Below, piece after piece: positions 27,141 to 37,034 of a stretch of 64,000 nt of DNA; within the stretch, counting starts at the first letter, position 1; every line of letters starts with the position of its first letter. The notes below the pieces were generated by a model. That model made no database searches and was not told the DNA's origin. It was given only the letters and a program-made list of their open reading frames with translations. Source of the stretch: Arabidopsis thaliana (Eukaryota; Streptophyta; Magnoliopsida; Brassicales; Brassicaceae); the NCBI RefSeq assembly GCF_000001735.4, contig NC_003075.7, forward strand, positions 1,117,001-1,181,000. Direction: 5' to 3'. The position numbers and the translations under genes were made by a program.

Positions 27141-30100
27141 ATGGGTCACGGAGGAGAAGGGATGTCGCTTGAATTCACTCCGACGTGGGTCGTCGCCGGA
27201 GTTTGTACGGTCATCGTCGCGATTTCACTGGCGGTGGAGCGTTTGCTTCACTATTTCGGTACTGTTCTTAAGAAGAAGAAGCAAAAACCCCTTTACGAAG
27301 CCCTTCAAAAGGTTAAAGAAGGTACCGTACACACACACACACACCAACGTAAAACAAAACATCAAAAGCCCTTCTTTTCTTTTTGTTTGAGTGGGTTCCA
27401 CGGATCTTTTGAGTGAGATTAGTTTTGTTTTTCTGGGTTATAACACAGTGTTTTAGTCTTTTAATTATGGTTTCTAGTTTACAAAATCTGCAAATTGTTC
27501 GATAAATCCTTCAATCAAATGTAGCTATGTCAGATTTTAAGTAGCTTGAGTCTTTAAAGTTTAACTCTTTACTCCTTTTGGTGTTGCTTTGGTTCGAATT
27601 TATTGATCTATGACAAATCTTTAAGGATTTGCAGAGTTGATGTTGTTGTTAATAGTGGACCAATTGTTTCTTTAAAGCTTAAGTGAGATGTGACTGTGTC
27701 TGATTATAAGCAGCGCTTTGAGTATTTAAAGTTCAAATCTTTCACTTTTTTTTTTTCTTTGTGTTGCTTTAGTGCAAATTTGTGGATGTATGATGAATCA
27801 TTTTGGTGAATTGCAGAGCTGATGTTGTTAGGGTTTATATCGCTGTTACTGACGGTATTCCAAGGGCTCATTTCCAAATTCTGTGTGAAAGAAAATGTGC
27901 TTATGCATATGCTTCCATGTTCTCTCGATTCAAGACGAGAAGCTGGGGCAAGTGAACATAAAAACGTTACAGCAAAAGAACATTTTCAGACTTTTTTACC
28001 TATTGTTGGAACCACTAGGCGTCTACTTGCTGAACATGCTGCTGTGCAAGTTGGTTACTGTAGCGAAAAGGTAAATTCAAATACCTTCAGGGCCTCACTA
28101 TAGTCATATTAGGTGTTGCTCTTGCTATTACTTGATTGAATCAGTACTTACTTCTCTCCCTCTTGTTTTCAGGGTAAAGTACCATTGCTTTCGCTTGAGG
28201 CATTGCACCATCTACATATTTTCATCTTCGTCCTCGCCATATCCCATGTGACATTCTGTGTCCTTACCGTGATTTTTGGAAGCACAAGGGTGAGCACAAA
28301 CCAATATAGAAATTTTCTACATTCAATGTATATATAAATTAAGTTCTCAGGTGTGAAACCTCTGGTTTATCTATGTTAATGCAGATTCACCAATGGAAGA
28401 AATGGGAGGATTCGATCGCAGATGAGAAGTTTGACCCCGAAACAGGTACTAAATCGATTATATGCTAGCGGAACATTATGCATATTGTTTGATTATTTAT
28501 TGTGCTTTGTTGCAGCTCTCAGGAAAAGAAGGGTCACTCATGTACACAACCATGCTTTTATTAAAGAGCATTTTCTTGGTATTGGCAAAGATTCAGTCAT
28601 CCTCGGATGGACGGTATGGTATCTTTAAATTACATTACTAGTTTTATATTGGTTATTTGTCCTTTGGAACTACCCGATGTTGAGAGTATGTTGTTTGCAT
28701 GACAGCAATCCTTTCTCAAGCAATTCTATGATTCTGTGACGAAATCAGATTACGTGACTTTACGTCTTGGTTTCATTATGGTAAAATCTTGATTACTTAC
28801 AAAAATTGAGATTTGGTAATCAAGAACATTTGCTTTGATCTTTTAGTCTAACAATCTATATGGTTTAAATACAGACACATTGTAAGGGAAACCCCAAGCT
28901 TAATTTCCACAAGTATATGATGCGCGCTCTAGAGGATGATTTCAAACAAGTTGTTGGTATTAGTTGGTATCTTTGGATCTTTGTCGTCATCTTTTTGCTG
29001 CTAAATGTTAACGGTATGCTTTTCACAAAACTCAAATCTTTTTCTTATGTCTAGTTTCAATAGAAATGAAAAGAAATTGTTATTACGTTTCCTTTGATAT
29101 CGAAGCTACAATTATGTATCTTGCAGGATGGCACACATATTTCTGGATAGCATTTATTCCCTTTGCTGTGAGTCATTTGTTTTTGTCCTCATTTTACTTC
29201 GTTGGAATGTGCTTAAATCTTCTTTCAGTTGAGCTGAATTTGTTTTTTTTAATGTAAAATTTGAAGTTGCTTCTTGCTGTGGGAACAAAGTTGGAGCATG
29301 TGATTGCACAGTTAGCTCATGAAGTTGCAGAGAAACATGTAGCCATTGAAGGAGACTTAGTGGTGAAACCCTCAGATGAGCATTTCTGGTTCAGCAAACC
29401 TCAAATTGTTCTCTACTTGATCCATTTTATCCTCTTCCAGAATGCTTTTGAGATTGCGTTTTTCTTTTGGATTTGGGTAAGTCTGGTTCTTTAAGAAAAG
29501 AAAAAACAAAATTTTAAGATTCACCTAAAATGGTTAAGACTGATGACTTTATTTTAGGTTACATACGGCTTCGACTCGTGCATTATGGGACAGGTGAGAT
29601 ACATTGTTCCAAGATTGGTTATCGGGTAAGCATAAAGATTCGACATTTTTTCTTTTGTTCTTTCTCATATTGTTTCGTTGAGTATAACTCATTGTAGACT
29701 GGTATCTTTCTTCTTCTCTTTAGGGTCTTCATTCAAGTGCTTTGCAGTTACAGTACACTGCCTCTTTACGCCATCGTCTCACAGGTAACAAGCTAATTTT
29801 TACTAAAAAGCTTGAGAATCTTTTGGTTTGGTTTTTTGGATTCTTTCTGAAAAGTTGACCCTTTTCTTATATTACAACAGATGGGAAGTAGCTTCAAGAA
29901 AGCTATATTCGAGGAGAATGTGCAGGTTGGTCTTGTTGGTTGGGCACAGAAAGTGAAACAAAAGAGAGACCTAAAAGCTGCAGCTAGTAATGGAGACGAA
30001 GGAAGCTCTCAGGCTGGTCCTGGTCCTGATTCTGGTTCTGGTTCTGCTCCTGCTGCTGGTCCTGGTGCAGGTTTTGCAGGAATTCAGCTCAGCAGAGTAA

Positions 30101-30156
30101 CAAGAAACAACGCAGGGGACACAAACAATGAGATTACACCTGATCATAACAACTGA
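27141..30156 (+). CDS. MLO1: MLO1, seven-transmembrane MLO family protein
   Basis: Twelve exons: 27141-27321, 27817-28070, 28173-28289, 28385-28445, 28516-28613, 28706-28780, 28875-29013, 29127-29167, 29267-29476, 29558-29625, 29724-29784, 29881-30156; 526 residues. MLO proteins are plasma-membrane proteins with an extracellular N-terminus and cytosolic C-terminus; the family founder in barley controls powdery mildew susceptibility, and members are linked to calcium signalling. Seven hydrophobic helices are visible, starting with TWVVAGVCTVIVAISLAV. Extracellular loop 1 holds the family cysteines. After helix 7 comes the calmodulin-binding amphipathic segment around SFKKAIFEENVQ...WAQKVKQK. 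The C-terminal tail is a Gly/Ser/Pro-rich low-complexity stretch. ATG 27141 gives the family-typical MGHGGEG start; an in-frame codon at 27129 is less likely. Confidence 0.95.
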
Positions 30157-30661
30157 GCAGAGATATTATCTTTTCCATTTAGAGGATCATCATCAGATTT
30201 TAGCTTCAAGGTCCGGTTTTGTGGTTTATACATAAGTTATAGTGACTTGATTTTTTTGTTTTGTTACAAAGTTACCATCTTTGGATTAGAATTGGGAAAT
30301 TGAATCTGTTTGTATATTGTATTATTTGGAACATTGTGGATGCCCATGGATATGTTTCTGTTCAATTATTTTGGTTTTGGGTAATGAAATTTGAAACCAA
30401 CGAAAAACCAAAAATATTCTTCAGTTGGAATTTGGTTTCTTACAATGTGTTGGAAAAAGTACATTTAAATTTCAAGACTTTGGATTTGTTGTACAGTAAG
30501 CAATCAAATATGATTTAGGTTAAACCGGTTAATTTTACTTTGGTTTGGATGATTAAACCGGCTCCAAATTAATATTCCTTTTATCTCTCTGCTTTTTACT
30601 TTTGTACGAGAGTTAAAGCCACACTAGTCACTCGCGCTAGTCTCTTCTTCGAACGCTTGCA
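30157..30661. other. MLO1 3' UTR and indole synthase promoter
   Basis: No gene seen. A palindrome-like pair of TTAAACCGG motifs lies at about 30520-30560, shortly before the indole synthase start. Confidence 0.4.
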
Positions 30662-32217
30662 ATGGATCTTCTCAAGACTCCTTCCTCCACGGTTGGTCTA
30701 TCAGAAACATTCGCTAGGTTAAAGTCACAAGGCAAAGTAAGTAAATTCTCTCTTCAATCACCCTAAAGTTTCAATTTTTATTTCCTTTCTCTATTCGATT
30801 TGTTCTTGATTGTTGTTGAAAACAATTTTGTAGGTGGCTCTGATTCCATATATCACAGCTGGTGATCCTGATCTTTCTACAACAGCGAAAGCTCTTAAAG
30901 TGCTTGATTCGTGTGGCTCCGACATAATCGAACTCGGTGTTCCATACTCTGATCCATTAGCTGATGGTCCAGCAATCCAGGTTCGATCCTCAAAAGCTGC
31001 ACATTTCAATCATCTTCTGAATATTGAACTTTCTCTCTTTCTTGTCATAGGCTGCTGCGAGACGTTCGTTACTTAAAGGAACCAACTTTAACTCCATTAT
31101 CTCTATGCTTAAAGAGGTGTGTGTGGTTTGTTTTGTTTACTTACAGCCTCTCTTAGTTGTTTAGATTACATATGATGAAATTACAACTCTCATTGTTGAG
31201 TAGATAGTGGATTTTTTTTTGTTTTGGTTTTCTTACAAAGGGACACTTTTTATTCCAAAATTTCTTCAGGTTATTCCTCAGTTATCTTGTCCAATTGCAT
31301 TGTTTACATATTACAATCCAATCCTGCGACGAGGAGTAGAGAACTACATGACTGTTATAAAGAATGCTGGAGTTCATGGTACATTGACATTTTCAATTTT
31401 TCTCCCAAGTAAAATACTTATATGCTGTTTCAGGGCTCAGTTTTGACGTCATTTGCTTCCATTTATTCTTAGTTCCTGTCTTTACTACGTTAACATTGTG
31501 TCTCTTCATAGGGCTTCTGGTTCCTGATGTTCCACTCGAGGAGACTGAAACTCTGCGGAACGAAGCTCGGAAGCATCAAATTGAGCTAGTATGACATTCT
31601 TCTCTAGCTGTCAATAAAAGATAGCATCTTTCACAGCAAACTGTTTTCTTTCCTTTACCATCTTTACTATGTTGTCCTCAAGGTACTGCTCACAACACCC
31701 ACAACTCCAAAAGAACGAATGAATGCCATTGTTGAAGCCTCTGAAGGATTTATCTATCTCGTAAGAATCACAGTTTCACGACTCTTCTAGTTCAGTAAAT
31801 GATGCGTGTAAGTTCGTGTTCTTATATAGCCGCAATGTTGTTATCGAGCTCTTTTCAGGTAAGTTCAGTAGGGGTTACTGGTACAAGAGAGTCTGTTAAC
31901 GAAAAAGTTCAATCTCTTCTACAACAAATCAAAGAGGCAACTAGCAAGCCAGTGGCAGTTGGATTTGGCATATCAAAACCTGAGCATGTGAAACAGGTTG
32001 GGCTGCATCACAGACACTGGATTAGCAATATCTTGGCAATTGGATTTGTTAACCCGACTCAGTTTATTTCACATCACAGGTAGCTGAATGGGGAGCAGAC
32101 GGAGTCATTGTTGGTAGCGCGATGGTTAAGATCTTGGGCGAGTCTGAATCACCTGAGCAAGGACTTAAGGAGCTAGAATTCTTCACTAAATCTTTGAAGT
32201 CTGCTCTTGTCTCTTGA
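30662..32217 (+). CDS. INS: Indole synthase, cytosolic tryptophan synthase alpha-like
   Basis: Eight exons: 30662-30736, 30834-30980, 31051-31116, 31270-31378, 31512-31588, 31683-31760, 31859-31996, 32080-32217; 275 residues. The protein is a TrpA-type TIM barrel that cleaves indole-3-glycerol phosphate to indole and glyceraldehyde 3-phosphate. The catalytic acids are conserved as Glu58 (IIELG) and Asp69 (DPLADGP); the phosphate-binding end reads [11 protein letters not shown] and [10 protein letters not shown]. The protein starts almost at the barrel and has no chloroplast transit peptide, unlike TSA1. This matches At4g02610, described as a cytosolic indole synthase proposed to feed tryptophan-independent auxin synthesis. 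A fusion or partner beta subunit is not encoded nearby. Confidence 0.93.
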
Positions 32218-32418
32218 ATACCCACAATGATTCTTTCTTAATTGAATGCAAAGAACCAGATGAAGCTACCATTGCTTCTTCATAATATAACATTCCTCTC
32301 CAAATAAAAATCAAGAGTTATACATTATTGTAGATTTTTCGGGTTCCGAAGGAGAAAGACAAGAATATCAAAAACAAACAAATGATATAGGCTCCGAGAG
32401 CTTGCAAAATGCATATGT

Positions 32419-34132
32419 TTAACGCTGTGACACAGATTCTGCAGAAAAGAGGTACTTGACACGAGAGAGAACTGAATCATGAGCAGGATCATAGGGATGG
32501 TCCTTGGAAGGGATCTCCAAGATTGCAGGAACTGGCTTGTTGTAGCTATCCACCAAGAACCGGATCATATTGGCGATCTACAAGCATGAAACTTTCTCAT
32601 TACATTTTTGACATTGTAGAAAGAAACAGACTTTGCAGTATAGAGCACATAGAGATAGGCCTCATTCTATTTCATGTTTACAAATGATATGTGTCAAAAG
32701 GCTGATACAAAGTAGCCTAACCTTATGTTTCTGACACAGTTGGATCCAATAATATACTAATTGCTGGGAAAAAGATAGCAAAACTACCCTACATAATGGT
32801 GACTTTGATCCATGATGAAAAGGGTGCGTGGAAGCAAGTAAGATAGTCAATAATGGCATTAAACATAAGGGGCTCAATAAAGTGGAGGAGTACAAGTCAT
32901 GAATCCTTTGATTACGACTTAAACAAGACAGTACAGACATAGCAGTTAAGATGAGTAACATTACAAGTAAACTGGATTTGGAAGAAGACACTTACATATT
33001 GGCTTAAAAGAATGATAGCGATATCATCCCTTGCTGAGAATTCCTTGAAAGCATCCTCAATTTGTCTCACAGTTGTCTCTGAAAAGACAAAACCAAAAGA
33101 AAAGAAAAATCAATTAACTTAGAAGACTAGATGGGTAATTTATACAAATTCTACAGAAATAGAAGTTAAGAAAGTTATCTCCTAACAATTCCACACGAAA
33201 TTGATTAGATGAAAAACTTCAACTAACTTGATTTTGTCAAAAGGATACCACTTTGAGATAAGTGACATAACTTGATTCATGATTGAAAAGATTATCTTTC
33301 CTCAAGATCATATTGAGTTAGAAAAACATACTTGAATCCACGATGAGGTAATTTGTCTTCCTCCTTATGTCAACATTACCAACTCCAGCCATCAAAAATC
33401 CAACAACAGTGTCCTGTACACAAAATTTAAGTCTTGTAAGTGGCATTGAAGATTGCTAAAGGGTTATATCAACGGATAGTTCCAAACAATTCTGCCACCA
33501 TTGGCCAATTAAGTGTCTGCCAGTAACAAGTCGTTGTACAAGGAAGAAAATGCAAGTTAAGTCTAAAATAAGAGACTAGACATGATTTTCTGATAGAATA
33601 CAATGGAGTAAATCCAATTGTTAAGCCAGAACAGTTGTGAAGACTAACATTAAAAAACCTAAACCTCTTGTTATTCAATGTTAATACAGTTTCTAGGAAG
33701 ATTTCTACTCCTTAGTTTCCTGATTCGTGCTGAAATCAAAATTCAGTAATAGCAGATCAGATCATCTGCAGATTTGGTCTGATCCCAAATCAAGAAATAC
33801 ACAGAACTACGGACAAAGCTATTCTAAGGCTTGAATCACTACCAAAAAGATTAAAAATTCCACAAACAAATCCAAAAAGTCAAGCAGTTTACGGATAAAT
33901 AAATCTATACAAACAACGCATTGATTTAGTTCAGATCACATCTCAGAGATTCAAAACTCAACACAGAAGATCCAAATGAAAAATCAAAATTATCTAAAGA
34001 ATCAAACTAATGGAACCTCAAATCCTTCATCAACATATAAAAAGATGAGTTTTTTGGTAACGAATTTACCTCATCGGCGATCATTGCGATGAGGGCAGAG
34101 TTGCGAGCAGGGATCGTAGCTCTCCCAGCCAT
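32419..34132 (-). CDS. VHA-F: Vacuolar H+-ATPase subunit F
   Basis: Four minus-strand exons: 34070-34132, 33332-33413, 32996-33078, 32419-32577; 128 residues, normal for the family. Subunit F belongs to the central rotor stalk (with D) of the V1 sector and couples ATP hydrolysis to proton pumping into vacuole and trans-Golgi/early endosome compartments. The sequence shows the family fold: [20 protein letters not shown], then [17 protein letters not shown] and [15 protein letters not shown]. The short first exon is followed by a long leader-proximal intron of 656 bases. Head to head with the kinase gene. No anomaly. Confidence 0.96.
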
Positions 34133-34682
34133 ATTTGATTCAACTACACACGATAAACAATTCCAGAACAAAAATCAATCCAGCGAAGAAGACAATTATC
34201 GAAATTGGGTAAAAACCCTGATCAATTCCTGATCTTAGATTCGAAGATAAAGCAAAAGCTCATAGATTTTACTCATTACCTCTTTTTCTCTGTTCTTCTC
34301 TCCTTCTTCGATTTGATTTGATAGATAGATTTGTGTAAATCACAACCAAAGACCACGCGCAAAAAAAAAACTTGTTCAGAACACGATTCAATTGACAATA
34401 TTACCCCTGACTATACCTTTAATAACGATACTACCCTCCTTTAATAATTGCTCATTAACAGTAAAAGTGGCAAAAGTGTAAATATATACTAAAAATAATG
34501 ATGAGTGCAAGTCCCATCAAAGCCAGCTTGCCTCTTCGAGGGTACGTTTGTCTTTTCGACATCTCTTTTCTTGTCTCTACTTCAGAAAAACCTCCTGTGA
34601 TGATTATTATATGTGAAGCAGAACAAAAGCAAAAAGAGAGAGTCAGAGGAAGAAGAAGAAGAAGAAGAGTCAGTGAGCTGCA
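34133..34682. promoter_or_regulatory. Divergent VHA-F / kinase promoter
   Basis: The 550 bases between two opposed start codons. The VHA-F leader occupies about 34133-34330; the kinase leader ends in a GAA-rich purine tract at 34640-34670. An ATG at 34600 lies in another frame that overlaps the kinase start, and would matter only if the kinase mRNA begins upstream of it. Confidence 0.5.
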
Positions 34683-36161
34683 ATGGCGGATTCTCACTCA
34701 GTCAACAATCAGCTCTCGAGACACACTTCCATTTTTGGTTTACGTTTATGGGTTGTTCTCGGCGTTTGCGTTGGAGCCGCGATCGTTCTTTTACTCGTTC
34801 TCATCTCTCTCTGGTTCATTTACCGACGAAGCAACAAGAACAAATCTCTTGAGTCTTCTTCTAAATCTAACCATACGATTGTTCCCGTTGTTTCCAAGGA
34901 GATTCAAGAGATTCGACCTCCAATTCAACCCGACCCAACACCGGAGCCACACCAAAACCAACAAAGAGAAGACGATAACAAAATTCACATCGAAATTGGT
35001 AAAGATCATCGGATTGCGTACCCGGAACGAGGAGGTTGGACTGGTTCCGGGTCTGGGTCCGGGTCGGGTGATCAGGGTTTACTTATGTTGTCGGGTCCTG
35101 AGGTTTCTCATTTAGGTTGGGGACATTGGTATACGTTGAGAGAGCTTGAGGTTTCTACTAATGGATTTGCTGACGAGAATGTGATTGGACAAGGAGGTTA
35201 TGGGATTGTGTATAGAGGTGTTCTTGAGGATAAATCAATGGTGGCTATAAAGAATCTGCTCAACAACAGAGGACAAGCTGAGAAAGAATTTAAAGTCGAA
35301 GTCGAAGCTATTGGACGCGTAAGACACAAGAATCTGGTGAGATTGCTTGGTTATTGCGTTGAAGGAGCTCATAGGATGTTAGTTTACGAGTATGTTGATA
35401 ATGGGAATTTAGAACAATGGATTCATGGTGGTGGTTTGGGGTTTAAGAGTCCTCTTACTTGGGAGATTAGGATGAACATTGTTCTTGGAACAGCCAAAGG
35501 GTTAATGTATTTACACGAAGGTCTTGAGCCTAAAGTTGTTCACCGAGATATTAAATCGAGTAATATCTTGCTTGACAAGCAATGGAACTCGAAAGTTTCT
35601 GACTTTGGGTTAGCTAAGCTCTTGGGTTCGGAGATGAGCTATGTGACTACTCGTGTGATGGGTACGTTTGGGTATGTGGCTCCTGAATACGCGAGTACCG
35701 GAATGTTGAATGAGAGGAGCGATGTTTATAGCTTCGGTGTTCTTGTTATGGAGATTATTTCAGGGAGAAGTCCTGTGGATTATAGCCGGGCTCCGGGAGA
35801 AGTGAATCTTGTGGAATGGTTGAAGAGATTGGTGACGAATCGAGATGCGGAAGGAGTTTTGGATCCGAGGATGGTTGATAAACCGTCGTTAAGGTCATTG
35901 AAGCGTACCCTTTTGGTAGCTTTAAGATGTGTTGATCCTAATGCTCAAAAGAGGCCAAAAATGGGTCATATCATTCATATGCTTGAAGCTGAGGACTTGG
36001 TCTCTAAAGATGATCGGAGAAACTCTGGAGGAGGAGGAGGAGGAATAGAACAGGGAAGGTCACCGCGGAGGAAGACAAATGTGAATGAATCAGAGGATGA
36101 GAGTGGTAATTCTGTTCTGATCAACAATGACCAATTAGCTTTGGAGAATAAGCAGAACTAG
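34683..36161 (+). CDS. Receptor-like protein kinase with short extracellular part, intronless
   Basis: A single open frame of 492 residues, probably AT4G02630. There is one membrane helix at about 22-46 (LWVVLGVCVGAAIVLLLVLI) after a short N-terminus without a signal peptide or ectodomain, then a Gly/Ser-rich juxtamembrane stretch. The kinase domain spans about 163-440: Gly-loop GQGGYGIVYRG, Lys190, Glu208, HRD with Asp289, DFG 307-309, APE 334-336, so it should be active. It resembles the group of plasma-membrane kinases that includes At1g01540 and At4g01330. From memory those relatives contain several introns; none is needed here. The C-terminal tail is Gly-rich and acidic. Substrate unknown. 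Confidence 0.9.
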   Translation: MADSHSVNNQLSRHTSIFGLRLWVVLGVCVGAAIVLLLVLISLWFIYRRSNKNKSLESSSKSNHTIVPVVSKEIQEIRPPIQPDPTPEPHQNQQREDDNKIHIEIGKDHRIAYPERGGWTGSGSGSGSGDQGLLMLSGPEVSHLGWGHWYTLRELEVSTNGFADENVIGQGGYGIVYRGVLEDKSMVAIKNLLNNRGQAEKEFKVEVEAIGRVRHKNLVRLLGYCVEGAHRMLVYEYVDNGNLEQWIHGGGLGFKSPLTWEIRMNIVLGTAKGLMYLHEGLEPKVVHRDIKSSNILLDKQWNSKVSDFGLAKLLGSEMSYVTTRVMGTFGYVAPEYASTGMLNERSDVYSFGVLVMEIISGRSPVDYSRAPGEVNLVEWLKRLVTNRDAEGVLDPRMVDKPSLRSLKRTLLVALRCVDPNAQKRPKMGHIIHMLEAEDLVSKDDRRNSGGGGGGIEQGRSPRRKTNVNESEDESGNSVLINNDQLALENKQN

Positions 36162-37030
36162 TAAAAAAGAAAGAAGCTTTGGCATTATAATTTTGTATTA
36201 CTATTTTTAGAAGTTTTTTCTTGTGTGTGTATATTTATGTGTGTAGATTCTTAGCCCTTTCACAAAAAAAAAAAAAATGTGTGTAGATTCTTGTAATTTT
36301 GCAATAATTAAAACTGGGGATTGCTTGAAAAATATATATATGGTTTGTTTTTTTGTATTCTTTTGGTTCGTTCTCTATTGTAATATAGCCTACATAGTGG
36401 TGATTTGTGGTATTGGTGACACTATGTTAAGGTCAAAAAGAAATAGAGAGTAAATTCCATATATATGAAAATTGAAAATGACTGTTTAAATTTACATATG
36501 GCGCGAAAAAATGATCTAGTTCGTTAATTATTTTTAGAAGCTTTTTGTGGTAAATTTAGATTTTTAAAAAACTCCATATATTTTTTTTTTATAATTTAGG
36601 CTTGTCTATTGTAAATTTGTAATATAGCTTAGTGATTTATTTGTTTAGCTTCTGGTGACATTTTATAAATTTTTAATGACCAGTATAATATAGTATTTTT
36701 TTATAAATTAAAATATAATCTAATGTTTTATGTCAACTTCGTTGTTCATTGAATAAATCAAACTTTGAAGAATAATTAAATAACAATGTTTGCAAAAACT
36801 GTTACGTTTTTTCATGTAAACATTAGTGGACGTTATACAATAGATATTTAAATTATAAAAACTATTCAAAGAATATTGTAAAGAAATAAAACAGAAATGT
36901 GTAAGAAAAAATGTTTATTTTATTGTACGTAATAAAAAAAGAGAATATACTTGTGTGGGTGGACCTAAATGCAAATAGGCAAAGTACCGACAAAAAAAGA
37001 AGAATCAGAAAGTGAAAAAGAGAGCGAGCG
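36162..37030. other. Kinase 3' region and bZIP10 promoter
   Basis: AT-rich. It contains a poly(A) insertion scar (36237-36292) and, in the last 60 bases, an upstream ORF of bZIP10. No other gene seen. Confidence 0.5.
36237..36292 (+). repeat. Poly(A)-bearing insertion flanked by 16-bp direct repeats
   Basis: ATGTGTGTAGATTCTT is present at 36237-36252 and 36277-36292. Between the copies is AGCCCTTTCAC followed by a run of A. This is the same architecture as the scar at 24801-24855 and looks like a tiny retroposition event. Confidence 0.55.
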
Positions 37031-37034
37031 ATGA
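36969..37034 (+). other. uORF overlapping the bZIP10 start codon
   Basis: ATG at 36969 opens a 21-codon frame rich in Lys/Glu/Ser that stops at TGA 37032-37034. The stop overlaps the main ATG (37031-37033) as ATGA. It matters only if transcription starts upstream of 36969. Confidence 0.5.

Noticed and set aside
34498..35115. 205-codon frame overlapping the kinase
   Set aside because: It is a shifted frame of the kinase gene; the kinase frame has all catalytic motifs. Kept only as a possible uATG issue.
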